A DNA stretch of 41,225 bases. It comes from Lentisphaeria bacterium. Its GTDB lineage: Bacteria; Verrucomicrobiota; Lentisphaeria; Victivallales; Victivallaceae. The position numbers and the translations under genes are program-made. The stretch covers positions 1-41,225 of the forward strand of contig JAFTJQ010000057.1 in the NCBI GenBank assembly GCA_017456285.1. The letters run 5' to 3'. The notes below the pieces were generated by a model that saw only the letters and a program-made list of their open reading frames with translations, made no database searches and was not told the origin of the DNA. The first letter of the stretch is position 1; each line of letters opens with the position of its first letter. Positions 7,183 through 16,018 of the stretch are shown in pieces.

Positions 7183-10100
7183 ATGTTTAATCGCAAACTA
7201 TTAACCTCTGTTTGTGCCGTTTTCGCAATAACTGCCGTATCAGCAGCAACCGTAAAAAATGTCTCTGTTTCCACCAACAGTCAAAAAGCAGCTAAATTAA
7301 TTGATAATGATTGCTCTGACGGCTCTTATTGGAATGCAGCATCTTTGCCTCATACGCTCGAATTTCAGTTTGCCGAAGCTGAAATATTGTATTCTGTATC
7401 CGTCTATCCCGGGTGCCGTTCTTATGCAGATTTCCCCAGTACCGAATGCGGCCCCAAGGAGTTAAAAGTTTGGGGGTTGCGAGATGGCAAATATATTCAA
7501 CTTACCGAGCAGGAAATTGTAACTTTGCCCCGTGACCATCGCAAATCAGAAGATTTTGTCGTAGAAATTCCGCTTAAAGCTGAAAAAATTCAAGCCGTAA
7601 AACTTGAAATTGTCAGCACTCACGACATCGGCAATAGAAATGGTGCAACCACTGCTTTGCCACTCGAAAAAAGAACTGTAAATATCCGCGAGGTCAAATT
7701 CAAAACTTTAGCCGCCAAACAAGCTCAAGATCTTGAACTTGCGAAAAAATTTGCTGAAATGAACTCCTTTTTAGCCGAATATGATAAATTTATCGCTCAA
7801 AAAAACATTTTGACTGAAGCAATCAAAGAAGTTTGGGGCGAAAGAGTCGAATTGCTCCGCAAATTAGTTGCTGATCGCAATGATGTTTTTGCCGCTGAAC
7901 GCAACTTAAAATATTTACAGAGACAAGTTTTGCCCTATTTTGCATTGAAAAATGCCGACTCTCTGAAAAAAGGTGCATTATCTTTGAATTTGAAAATCGT
8001 CTCTGATAATACTATTTCCATGCCGGCAACATTCCCCTTGCATTACGGAATTTTGGATAAAATTTTCGGACGTAAACTCTCTCGCTTCAATGTCAAAGTT
8101 GAGGCACAAAATGCTGACGGTACCAAAGTTCTTATCCGCAGCAGAGTTGATAATTTAACTCCTGCACGAGCTAATTTAGTTTGGCAGCTTCTGCCGGGTG
8201 CAAGCAGTTACAAGGTAACTTTCGTCCCGTATCAAAACGGCGAAAAACCGCTCAATAAAGCCCTCATCGGCGACGGAGATACTTTGATGGTTGACCGAGT
8301 TGTTACTCAAATATTGCCGTGGAATTTCTGGAACGTCCGCTTCCATGACCTTTTGGGCGACGGCACCAAGCAGTTAATCGCCGGACGCTGGACTGATTAT
8401 GCCCATATTTACCGCAACCTGGGAACTAATGAGAACCCGAAATACCATGAATCAGAACATTACATCGTTTTAGATAGTTTTGATACTCCCGTTGGTACAA
8501 CCGACCACCACGGATTAGCATTTTCACTGGTTGAGTGTGCTGATTTGGACGGCGATGGCAAATTGGATATGACCTTGCAGAGAACCTACGACACCATGCC
8601 GATATTCCTCCGCAATACATCAAAAAACAAGGGGGAACTCGCATTTGCCGACCCTGAAAATATACCACAATTAAATCAAAGATACCGTTACACTTTCGGC
8701 GATTTGAATGGTGATGGTTTGGCAGATGTGCTGGGTATCCGCATGCAAAAGGCAACTCCTGAGGTTGTTTATGCGCTTAATTGCGGAATGAACGGCAAAA
8801 AAATTCCGCAATTCAGCAAGTTTGAAAAACTCTCTTTGAATATTCCTGATTCCAAAGAATCTACCCGCTCAATTCACTCCTACAAGGCAGTACCCTATTT
8901 AATTGACCTTAATAATGACGGTTTGCTTGACTTGTCAGTATCATTGCCGCCGCAAGTTTTGGTACTTTTCAATGAGGGTGATGCTAAAAACTTCAAATTC
9001 GGTGCCCCGCAAGTTGTAAAACACCTTAACGGCAAAGAATTTGCAAATGAATTTTATTACACAAATGTAGGCTGGGGCGATATTAACGGCGACGGCTTGT
9101 GTGATTTATTCACCAGAGTGGTCAATAATTATTGGATCTCAAAAGGCTCCGTTTTGACTGTTGAAGACAATCCGACAAAACTTCAGGCACTCGAAAAGCA
9201 ACAAGCTTTGAGCGATGTCTATGTCGGTTTGGCTAACTTCCAACTTTTTGACATCGATAATGACGGTAAATTTGAGTTCTGCCAGTTGAATAATGCTTAT
9301 AATCTGCAAATTTACCGCTTGGATGATGACGGCAAATTTGATGCTCTCAAAAATATTCCGTTAGAGGGCAGAAGTTTCCAGCGTTACGGCTGTATGGATC
9401 ACAATGAATATCAGAGTTTTTACGCTCAAATGCTGATGTATGACTTTGACGGCGACAAAAAACTTGACGTACTGCTCAATACTGAACACAACTTTACTTT
9501 CGGTTACTATTCTCTCTATTTGAATCAGGGAGATTACAAATTCGGCAAAGAACTTCAAGTTACTCCGAAACTTGACCGAAGCCACATGAAAACTGTGAAA
9601 TCTCCAAAAGGCAAAGCAGTTGAGGCTACTCCGGACAGCAATTTGGACTTTCTTTCATTTGAAACAGCAAATTTGCTGGACTTGGAAGCAGGTAAAATCG
9701 AATTTAATTTTGCCTCATCCAGAAATACTTTTACCCGACAGGGCAGGACGCTTTTTTCTTCAGTTTTCTGGGACAAAAAACTCTATTCAACTTCAACAAA
9801 ACTCTATGAAGCCTATCGTAAGTGCAGTGATGTGGCAGAGTTTCTTAATCGCAATCCCGGCTTCGCTTTAGTTCAGTTGCGTGACGGCAAAATCCGTTGC
9901 CAAATCGGTAATACCTTTATGGAAACCAAGAAGCCCGTGGAACTTAAAAAAGACCGCTATCATAACTTCAAGGTTATTTGGAACAAAAAAGGTGTGAAGT
10001 TGCTTATTGACAATAGAGTTGTCGCTTCAACTTCTGCCCAACTCCAAAGCATTGCCGAGCGATTCCATTTAGGTTCAATGGCGGCACTTTCTTTGCAGTA

Positions 10101-10800
10101 CAATCGTGAATATCCGGATCGCAGAAAATCACATCCTTATGATCTGTCAACCCCGGCTTACGGATATTTTGAGGATTTAACTCTCTACAATGCCAAAGGT
10201 GAAAAAACTTTAGCTCTTGACTTTGAAAAAGATTTCGGGCCGATGGAAAAACGCAGTGCACTCTCTTACCGTTGCAATCCTGCTGTAACAGAGAATTACA
10301 ACGGCAAATGTGCTTTAGTCGCCCACATGGATGATTATTTCCGTATTGAAATCCCGAATTCAGGCAATCCGAAAGCCAGACTTTACGTTATCCCGTTTAC
10401 CAAAAATCTCGGTAAAGCCCCGACTTTCGACAAACCGATTCCGCTCAATCATGCTGACGGTAAACCATTCTATGCCCACAGCAGAACCAATATCCATCTG
10501 TATGATTGGAATAAGGACGGATTTGAAGACATTATCCTTGCTACTGAAAATCACCCGAATAACTACAATATCGGTATCGAACTTTTCCTCAATGACGGTA
10601 AGTGGAATTTCATCAGAACCCGTGATGCGGAAATTACCCGACTCAATGATTTGATGACCGCACACCACGATATTAAAATGCAGTTTGTCAATTTGACCGG
10701 AGGCGAAGAATCTGACATCCTTACTTGGACTGACCCCGGCATTCGTCTGTACAGTCGCAATTACCTTAAATTTGAAGCACCGAAATTTGTAGTTGAATAA
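7183..10800 (+). CDS. large exported FG-GAP/VCBS-repeat protein with LamG-like domain
   Basis: A 1205-residue predicted exported protein. I start it at ATG 7183 because AAGGAG lies nine bases upstream and the product then opens with a clean signal peptide (MFNRKLLTSVCAVFAITAVSA). Residues about 22-170 resemble a discoidin/F5-8C-like galactose-binding fold. From about 440 to 760 there are at least six FG-GAP/VCBS calcium-binding loops: DLDGDGKLD near 453, DLNGDGLAD near 506, DLNNDGLLD near 576, DINGDGLCD near 632, DIDNDGKFE near 689 and DFDGDKKLD near 753. A further loop, DWNKDGFED, is near 1107. Between them, about 815-1005, lies a LamG/concanavalin-like sandwich, so the beta-propeller appears split by an insertion. 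No catalytic motif is recognised. It is probably a surface or periplasmic glycan-binding protein; the next gene, an esterase, starts 19 bases downstream in the same operon. Confidence 0.8.
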   Translation: MFNRKLLTSVCAVFAITAVSAATVKNVSVSTNSQKAAKLIDNDCSDGSYWNAASLPHTLEFQFAEAEILYSVSVYPGCRSYADFPSTECGPKELKVWGLRDGKYIQLTEQEIVTLPRDHRKSEDFVVEIPLKAEKIQAVKLEIVSTHDIGNRNGATTALPLEKRTVNIREVKFKTLAAKQAQDLELAKKFAEMNSFLAEYDKFIAQKNILTEAIKEVWGERVELLRKLVADRNDVFAAERNLKYLQRQVLPYFALKNADSLKKGALSLNLKIVSDNTISMPATFPLHYGILDKIFGRKLSRFNVKVEAQNADGTKVLIRSRVDNLTPARANLVWQLLPGASSYKVTFVPYQNGEKPLNKALIGDGDTLMVDRVVTQILPWNFWNVRFHDLLGDGTKQLIAGRWTDYAHIYRNLGTNENPKYHESEHYIVLDSFDTPVGTTDHHGLAFSLVECADLDGDGKLDMTLQRTYDTMPIFLRNTSKNKGELAFADPENIPQLNQRYRYTFGDLNGDGLADVLGIRMQKATPEVVYALNCGMNGKKIPQFSKFEKLSLNIPDSKESTRSIHSYKAVPYLIDLNNDGLLDLSVSLPPQVLVLFNEGDAKNFKFGAPQVVKHLNGKEFANEFYYTNVGWGDINGDGLCDLFTRVVNNYWISKGSVLTVEDNPTKLQALEKQQALSDVYVGLANFQLFDIDNDGKFEFCQLNNAYNLQIYRLDDDGKFDALKNIPLEGRSFQRYGCMDHNEYQSFYAQMLMYDFDGDKKLDVLLNTEHNFTFGYYSLYLNQGDYKFGKELQVTPKLDRSHMKTVKSPKGKAVEATPDSNLDFLSFETANLLDLEAGKIEFNFASSRNTFTRQGRTLFSSVFWDKKLYSTSTKLYEAYRKCSDVAEFLNRNPGFALVQLRDGKIRCQIGNTFMETKKPVELKKDRYHNFKVIWNKKGVKLLIDNRVVASTSAQLQSIAERFHLGSMAALSLQYNREYPDRRKSHPYDLSTPAYGYFEDLTLYNAKGEKTLALDFEKDFGPMEKRSALSYRCNPAVTENYNGKCALVAHMDDYFRIEIPNSGNPKARLYVIPFTKNLGKAPTFDKPIPLNHADGKPFYAHSRTNIHLYDWNKDGFEDIILATENHPNNYNIGIELFLNDGKWNFIRTRDAEITRLNDLMTAHHDIKMQFVNLTGGEESDILTWTDPGIRLYSRNYLKFEAPKFVVE

Positions 10801-10819
10801 TAAAAGCGAGGAGGAAAAA

Positions 10820-12994
10820 ATGAAATTATCAAAGTTATTATTCGTATTAAGTTTTTTAAGCTGTTTCAGTGTGTTTGCAGATGTTAAACTGCCGACAATT
10901 TTCAGCAATGATATGATGCTTCAGCGTGATACTCAAGTTAATGTTTGGGGAAATGCTGATGACGGAGAAAAAGTTACCGTTACTTTCAAAAATCAAAAGG
11001 TCTCTACCGTTGCTCGAAACGGCAGTTTCGCAGTTTCACTTCAGCCATTACAAGCCGATGCTCAAGGAGCTGTTTTGCTCGTCGAGGGTAAAAATAAAAT
11101 CGAGATAAAAAATGTCATCGTCGGTGATATTTGGCTTTGCTCCGGGCAATCAAATATGGAGTGGCGACTCCAAAATAGCGACAAGGGTGCAGCCGAAATT
11201 GCCAATGCCAACTATCCTGCAATCCGCCTCTATTACGGCAATAATTACAAGCCGTATTTAACTCCGCAAGTCGATAATCCGAATGCGAAGTGGGAGGTTT
11301 GTTCTCCTGCAACTATCGGCAGATTTTCAGGCGTCGGCTACTTTTTTGCCAAAGAGATCAATAAAGAATTGAATGTACCCATTGGCTTAATCAGTGCAAA
11401 CTGGGGCGGAACCAGAATTGAGCCGTGGACTTCGGCTTATGGTTTTTCAACTCAAAAGTGCTACGAAGCAAATTACGCAAAATTAGTGAAAAATATCCCC
11501 GGTACTCCCGAATACAAGGCAAATCAATCTCAAATCGTTGCCGATATGAAAAAATGGATTGCCGATTCTGAAAAAGCAGTGGCTTCAAATGATTACCTTC
11601 CTGCCACTCCGGAATCAATTTTGAATATGCCGCGTTTGAGCAATCAGCAGCAGGATGCCGTGCTTTTTAATTCCATGCTTAATCCGATTAAAAATTTCCG
11701 AATCAAAGGTGCTTTGTGGTATCAGGGCTGTGCAAACTTGTCAAATGGTATGCTCTATCGCGACAAAATGCATGCATTAATTGCTTCATGGCGTAAAGAA
11801 TTTAATATGCCGACCATGCCATTGTATTTCGTTCAGTTAGCACCATTTACCTACGGCAATCAATATTTGCTGCCGCAATTCTGGGTCGCTCAACAGGCCT
11901 TTGCCGATGAAGATCCCTACTCAAAAATGGCAGTTATCAACGACATCGGTAATTACAAGGATATTCACCCCCGCAATAAACACGATGTCGGTCATCGTTT
12001 GGCTTTGCTGGCATTGAAATATACCTACGGTAAAAAAGATTTGGTTGCAGACTCGCCCTTTTTTGAATCATTAACGCGTGAGGGAAGTTCTTTAGTTATA
12101 ACTTTCCGTAATGCAAAACAATTAAAAACTACTGACGGTAAAGCTCCCAAATACTTTGAAATTGCCTCATTTGACGGTAATTTCTATCCGGCAACTGCGG
12201 TTATTGAGGGAAACACGGTCAAACTTGCAAGCGACAAAGTAACTGCTCCATTCATGGCACGTTATGCTTGGAATCAAAATGTTACAACCACTTTGGTAAA
12301 CGAAAACAATCTCCCTGCAGGTGCATTTAAGCAGTCTTTGCCGATTCCGTTGAGAATTAATTTGGATTCACTGGTGCCTGAAGCAAAAAATATGCAAGTT
12401 GCGTATGCTTTGCCGATTAAAAATATCAAAGAGGGTAATATGGTAAACTACATCGCCGACAACAGCAGAAAATTAATCGGTAAAAAAATTAAGAAAATCG
12501 GTTACTTCCTCTATCTCAAAAATCAGACTGATACCAAGTTTGTCTATGTAGAACTTGACCCATTTACGCAAGATATTACTAAACTCGGTCTTCCGACAGC
12601 AGAAACACAAATTTATTTCCGTCAAGCGGTAAAAAATTTGGTGGTCAAAAGCAATGTCGCTAATTTAACTTGCGGTAAAATCGCTCTCGGCAATATCGAA
12701 TTTTGGCCCTGCGATTATTCGATGAATAATTCCGCAAAGGTTGCAGGTGCATCTGATAATAAATATGATTGCGGTGATCACCCCGCAAATCCGAGTCGTA
12801 ATGGTTATGGTTCATTGCAAATTCATAATACCGCCAAAAGTGAAGTTATTTTGGCACTCAATCGCTTTAATTCTTCATTATGCGATGTCGGTATCGGCAA
12901 TAATGTTTCGGGGGGACAACCTGATTATACCTTTACTCAAAGTGCTAAAAATTATACTTACAGTGAATTTCTCATTCTCGTTGAAGTCGAGTAG
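10820..12994 (+). CDS. sialate O-acetylesterase-family SGNH hydrolase
   Basis: Exported esterase expected to remove O-acetyl groups from sialic acids or other glycans. It has 724 residues. The ATG at 10820 is preceded by GAGGAGG and followed by a signal peptide (MKLSKLLFVLSFLSCFSVFA), so it is preferred over an in-frame ATG nine codons upstream that overlaps the previous gene. Family motifs are present: LPTIFSNDMMLQRD at the mature N-terminus, GQSNMEWRL with the nucleophile Ser, the conserved NWGGTRIEPW, GALWYQGCAN, and IHPRNKHDVGHRLA, which supplies the Asp/His pair. The protein extends roughly 200 residues beyond the usual end with a region I do not recognise (about 510-724), perhaps an added sandwich or binding domain. 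It is co-transcribed with the FG-GAP protein. The substrate cannot be fixed from sequence. Confidence 0.85.
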   Translation: MKLSKLLFVLSFLSCFSVFADVKLPTIFSNDMMLQRDTQVNVWGNADDGEKVTVTFKNQKVSTVARNGSFAVSLQPLQADAQGAVLLVEGKNKIEIKNVIVGDIWLCSGQSNMEWRLQNSDKGAAEIANANYPAIRLYYGNNYKPYLTPQVDNPNAKWEVCSPATIGRFSGVGYFFAKEINKELNVPIGLISANWGGTRIEPWTSAYGFSTQKCYEANYAKLVKNIPGTPEYKANQSQIVADMKKWIADSEKAVASNDYLPATPESILNMPRLSNQQQDAVLFNSMLNPIKNFRIKGALWYQGCANLSNGMLYRDKMHALIASWRKEFNMPTMPLYFVQLAPFTYGNQYLLPQFWVAQQAFADEDPYSKMAVINDIGNYKDIHPRNKHDVGHRLALLALKYTYGKKDLVADSPFFESLTREGSSLVITFRNAKQLKTTDGKAPKYFEIASFDGNFYPATAVIEGNTVKLASDKVTAPFMARYAWNQNVTTTLVNENNLPAGAFKQSLPIPLRINLDSLVPEAKNMQVAYALPIKNIKEGNMVNYIADNSRKLIGKKIKKIGYFLYLKNQTDTKFVYVELDPFTQDITKLGLPTAETQIYFRQAVKNLVVKSNVANLTCGKIALGNIEFWPCDYSMNNSAKVAGASDNKYDCGDHPANPSRNGYGSLQIHNTAKSEVILALNRFNSSLCDVGIGNNVSGGQPDYTFTQSAKNYTYSEFLILVEVE

Positions 12995-13039
12995 TTAAAG
13001 TGCGACATTCACTTACTTAATTTTATGGAATAACTGAAG

Positions 13040-14014
13040 CTATAAGGACTTAAAGTAATACTCTGCGGTATCTTTAATTCCCTCGGAGAATTTCTTTATG
13101 ACCTTATAGTTAAGTTTTTCAGAAATTTTGTCTATACTTGCAAGTGATTTTTTGACATCACCGACTCTTTCCGGCCCGTAAACAGGTTCAATTTCAGCGA
13201 TTTTCGGGTCAAATTTGCTTAATTCATTACGGAGAGCTGCAAAAAGTTCATTCAAACTGATTGATTCACCGCAGGCAACATTGTAAACTTGATTTAATGC
13301 AGTTGCTTTCGTGCTTTCCATTGCTAAAATATTCGCAGAAATCACGTTGTCAATGTGGGTAAAGTCTCTTGAGTTAGAGCCGTCACCATTGATTGTCGGA
13401 GCTTGATGCTTCACCAGAGATGAGGCAAATTTAGGAATTACCGCCGCATAAGCACCGTCAGGAGATTGACGGCGGCCGAATACATTAAAATAACGCAAGC
13501 CGATAGTATCAATTCCATAAAGAGCGGCAAAGTTTTCAGCAAAAAGTTCATCGACATATTTGGTTATGGCGTAGGGCGATAAGGGCTTGCCGATACGCTC
13601 CTCGACTTTCGGCAATGCAAGCGAATCCCCATAACTTGAGGAACTTGCCGCATAGATAAATTTTTTAACTCCGCACTCTTTTGCCGCAGTCAAAACTTTT
13701 ACAAATCCGCCGATATTCACATCGGTACTCTCAATCGGATTTTTAATAGAACGCGGAACTGAACCGAGAGCCGCCTGATGCAGAACATAATCAATATTTT
13801 TGCAGGCTTGACAGCATGTATCATAATCGCGAATATCTCCCTCAAGAAGTTCAAAATCGGGATTGTCCTTGCAAAAATCTAAATTTTCACGCTTCCCGGT
13901 AGAGAAGTTATCCAATACTCGAATTTGACACCCCATTGCCAGAAGTGCCTCAACCAAATTAGAGCCGATAAAACCTGCTCCGCCGGTAACTAAAATTTTC
14001 TTTTTTTCGTTCAT
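13040..14014 (-). CDS. NAD-dependent UDP-N-acetylglucosamine 4-epimerase (WbpP-like)
   Basis: Extended short-chain dehydrogenase/reductase of 324 residues that interconverts UDP-sugar C4 epimers for surface polysaccharide synthesis. The NAD motif GGAGFIG is at 11-17, an AASSSSYGD Ser/Thr motif at 122-130, and the catalytic Y148-x-x-x-K152. ALGSVPRSI (82-90), FNVFGRRQSPDGAYAAVIP and the NGDGSNSRDFTHIDN stretch are the features that separate WbpP/TviC-type UDP-GlcNAc/GlcNAcA epimerases from GalE, so I favour GlcNAc-type substrates. It is monocistronic, convergent with the esterase gene, and has its own promoter (14044-14071). Confidence 0.85.
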   Translation of the reverse strand: MNEKKKILVTGGAGFIGSNLVEALLAMGCQIRVLDNFSTGKRENLDFCKDNPDFELLEGDIRDYDTCCQACKNIDYVLHQAALGSVPRSIKNPIESTDVNIGGFVKVLTAAKECGVKKFIYAASSSSYGDSLALPKVEERIGKPLSPYAITKYVDELFAENFAALYGIDTIGLRYFNVFGRRQSPDGAYAAVIPKFASSLVKHQAPTINGDGSNSRDFTHIDNVISANILAMESTKATALNQVYNVACGESISLNELFAALRNELSKFDPKIAEIEPVYGPERVGDVKKSLASIDKISEKLNYKVIKKFSEGIKDTAEYYFKSL

Positions 14015-14043
14015 AAAAATCCTGCAAAAAATTGTTTACTATA

Positions 14044-14071
14044 AAAATAGCATAAAAATTCTTAAAATCAA
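14044..14071 (-). promoter_or_regulatory. promoter of the epimerase gene
   Basis: On the minus strand TTGATT (14066-14071), a 16-base spacer ending in TATGC, and TATTTT (14044-14049), about 30 bases before the start codon. The TATGC-TAT extension is shared with the fabG and rpoD promoters. Confidence 0.5.
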
Positions 14072-14204
14072 ACTATTTTTGTATCTTTATGCTCATATTC
14101 CCTGAAATTTCAAAATTATAAGATATTTGCCCAAAAAAATTACATCTTTTACAAAATCATTAATTTTGAAAGTGAAAATCGCATATAGAAAGGAAAAATA
14201 AGTT

Positions 14205-14274
14205 GGGGGGGGGATTATTAATTTACCCCAAACCGCAACTTTCTCTTATTGGCGGCACATTATATCCCCCCCCC
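14205..14274. repeat. G9 ... C9 inverted repeat (52-base loop)
   Basis: Nine Gs at 14205-14213 and nine Cs at 14266-14274 are perfectly complementary. On the minus strand the G-run comes first and the C-run is followed by AACTTATTTTT, so a transcript from the pilin gene could form a nine-pair G-C stem ending before a U-rich stretch, like a large-loop terminator. AAGTTG and CAACTT (14200-14205, 14236-14241) offer an alternative stem. Homopolymers of this length are otherwise absent from this AT-rich window and are prone to slippage. Confidence 0.7.
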
Positions 14275-14341
14275 TGCAAAATTTTGAAGTACCGGATTTA
14301 ATATTAAAATCTTCTCTTCATGCTAAACATTTTTCTCGGCT

Positions 14342-14950
14342 CTAATGATTGTGATCACACTCAAACTCATGAACTTCATGCTCTTCTAAATCAAATTCCT
14401 TTGTTGCCGCATGTCCATCGGCAAAAAGGTAATTTGCCCGCTCCTCGCCATGGCGATTAACTGCAATCATATTTTCTGCATTTTCAGCATTATAGCATTG
14501 GTGAGTTAATGCGTCTCCATCATCACCTCGCTCAGAAACAACGATTTTTTCCGCAGGATTTTTTAATGCAACAATCTTCCTGCCGGTTGAAAAAATTTCA
14601 TTATAAATATAACTCTGACGATCTGATTCTTCATCAAATTTAATGTCACTCGGACATTTCATAAAATCTATTTTGTAGCCATAATTTTCCAGTGCATGAT
14701 ACCATGACGCATGATCATGAGAATGTTCATGTCCAGTATCATGGTCATGAGAATTACCCAAAACCGGATAAAAATCTTCATTATCATCCAAATAAAATGT
14801 CATTGCCAGCCCGGCTTGCTTCAAATTATTAACACACTGAATTGTTCTGGCTTTTTCCCTTGCTTTATTGAGTGCCGGTAAAAGCATCCCGGCGAGAATT
14901 GCAATGATCGCAATAACGACCAACAACTCGATGAGAGTAAATTTTTTCAT
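14342..14950 (-). CDS. His-rich type II pseudopilin-like protein
   Basis: A 202-residue protein with a class III (prepilin) leader: [10 protein letters not shown], the conserved Glu at mature position 5 and a hydrophobic helix [17 protein letters not shown]. The residue before the cleavage point is Lys rather than the usual Gly. The tail carries [16 protein letters not shown], a variant of the H-x9-DG motif of planctomycete and Lentisphaerae pseudopilins (here x10). Unusual features are a His/Asp cluster at about 67-85 ([18 protein letters not shown]) and a second at the C-terminus ([12 protein letters not shown]), both looking like divalent metal sites, probably zinc. It is second in a pair with the Cys/His membrane protein at 15006-15362, 55 bases upstream. 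The pairing and the His clusters suggest a role in metal binding or sensing, but this is inference. Confidence 0.85.
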   Translation of the reverse strand: MKKFTLIELLVVIAIIAILAGMLLPALNKAREKARTIQCVNNLKQAGLAMTFYLDDNEDFYPVLGNSHDHDTGHEHSHDHASWYHALENYGYKIDFMKCPSDIKFDEESDRQSYIYNEIFSTGRKIVALKNPAEKIVVSERGDDGDALTHQCYNAENAENMIAVNRHGEERANYLFADGHAATKEFDLEEHEVHEFECDHNH

Positions 14951-15005
14951 TTAATATTCCTCCTGTTTATGTTGATTGATTTGAAATTAAAAATTTGCTT
15001 CAAAA

Positions 15006-15362
15006 TCAAAACACAGGAGGCCCTCTGGGACTGAAAATATCAAACTTCTGAAATATTAATTTTGTAAAAAGACAAACAATATTATTGATAATGCCGAATA
15101 TAAAAATCGCTAAAGCCGAACATAATAGTACACCATAAAAAATCTGAAAGTTTGAACAAATATTACAATTATCACTCTGCACTACATGACAATTATCTGC
15201 GACTTCTAAAACCGTTTCAATATGATTGGCATGTTCAACATAAGCAAAAATATCCGCTCCGACATAACTGCGACCAAACACATGGTTGCTTAAATGAAAA
15301 AAATCAACCATGTTCAATATCAAAACTGCATAAAAAATAGTTGTTAAAAATTTTTGCTTCAT
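15006..15362 (-). CDS. small membrane protein with Cys/His motif and C-terminal RGPP (DUF2946-like)
   Basis: A 118-residue protein with two hydrophobic segments, about 3-22 (signal or anchor) and 74-99. Between them is a polar region rich in possible metal ligands: H23, H27, H44, H47, C58-H59 and C66-x-x-C69. It ends SPRGPPVF. Short proteins of this form (N-terminal helix, His/Cys patch, second helix, RGPP or RAPP near the end) are often encoded with copper, zinc or cobalt export genes and include the DUF2946 group. The resemblance here is by pattern only. It precedes the His-rich pilin, and its promoter has a palindrome in the spacer (15391-15418). The start ATG at 15362 follows GGAAGG. No known transporter is adjacent. 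Confidence 0.7.
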   Translation of the reverse strand: MKQKFLTTIFYAVLILNMVDFFHLSNHVFGRSYVGADIFAYVEHANHIETVLEVADNCHVVQSDNCNICSNFQIFYGVLLCSALAIFIFGIINNIVCLFTKLIFQKFDIFSPRGPPVF

Positions 15363-15390
15363 AGCAATAAACTTTTCCTTCCTGATTTTT

Positions 15391-15418
15391 AATATACCAT
15401 TATTTTGATAATTTACAA
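15391..15418 (-). promoter_or_regulatory. promoter with operator-like palindrome (possible Fur/Zur-type site)
   Basis: On the minus strand TTGTAA (15413-15418), a 16-base spacer and TATATT (15391-15396). The inverted repeat ATTAT-TTTG-ATAAT (15399-15412) occupies almost exactly the spacer, where a repressor would block RNA polymerase. Its TGATAAT half matches a Fur-family half-site, but the full 19-bp Fur box is not present. Confidence 0.4.
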
Positions 15419-15488
15419 ATTAGTCAGGACTAAAAAATAAAAATTATTTTTCTTAATATATTCCGTATCGGTAAAATCATAATTCAAA

Positions 15489-15964
15489 GCCCGGCAGGCA
15501 CAACTTCAGCAAACATCACGGTCAATCGACCGGGTTGTTTACAATTCACCTTTAATTTCATAAATCCGCTATTATTGATTTTCCCTCATAAAGAGTGCTG
15601 GCCAAATTGCCGTTTTCATCCATTTTCAATTGCATCAATGCCGACAAGGCATCAAAACTCCAATCTTTATAATTAAAGCATTTAAAATCAGAACGCGCCT
15701 GATGAGTCAGAGCCGGGACTTTAATTTTTTCCGAATCACGGCGAAAACAATGGGTGAGAATCGGCTTATAAAAATTATCTATTTTGTATTCAGGAAACTG
15801 CCGTTTAAGCGAATCCGATAAAGCGAAGAACCGGTAATGCGGAGCAAAAAGGTATTTTCCTCATCTGAATTGAAAATTGCTTTGAAAAGCACAAAGTTGT
15901 TCATCATGCAAGCTCTGCCGATCGGCCATACGGGAAGTGCAGAAATAAAATTGATTTGATTCAT
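15489..15964 (-). pseudogene. remnant of a GH78-like (alpha-L-rhamnosidase family) gene
   Basis: Three successive frames on the minus strand read as one degraded protein. The first, from ATG 15964 (GGAG upstream), gives an N-terminal segment ending in LLRITGSSLYRIRLNGSFL, which resembles the start of the N-terminal sandwich of GH78-type proteins, and then stops. The second (about 15780-15570) gives FYKPILTHCFRRDS...WSFDALSALMQLKMDENGNLASTLYEG. The third (about 15570-15489) gives NSGFMKLKVNCKQPGRLTVMFAEVV, again typical of that region, then a stop. At least two frameshifts are visible. Sequence between the first two parts is shorter than expected and the whole catalytic domain is missing, so this is a decayed 5' fragment. 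It sits 54 bases downstream of the CE7 esterase in the same direction, so both probably formed one glycan-degradation operon. The family assignment is by motif memory. Confidence 0.65.
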
Positions 15965-16018
15965 GATTAATTTGCTCCGGTTTCTATTATAAAATTTTTT
16001 TAGAGTTAAAATCTTTTT

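Larger units (their letters stand above)
14015..14341. other. 327-bp intergenic region with a G9/C9 inverted repeat
   Basis: It contains the epimerase promoter near the left side and the G9/C9 pair described separately. No open reading frame with a ribosome site is seen. The right part lies downstream of the pseudopilin gene and may provide its terminator. Confidence 0.5.

Noticed and set aside
10360-10908. 182-codon minus-strand frame
   Set aside because: It is antisense to the end of the FG-GAP gene and the start of the esterase. Both of those have signal peptides or domain motifs supporting the plus strand.
15630-15821. Plus-strand 63-codon frame
   Set aside because: It is antisense to the GH78-like pseudogene and has no support of its own.
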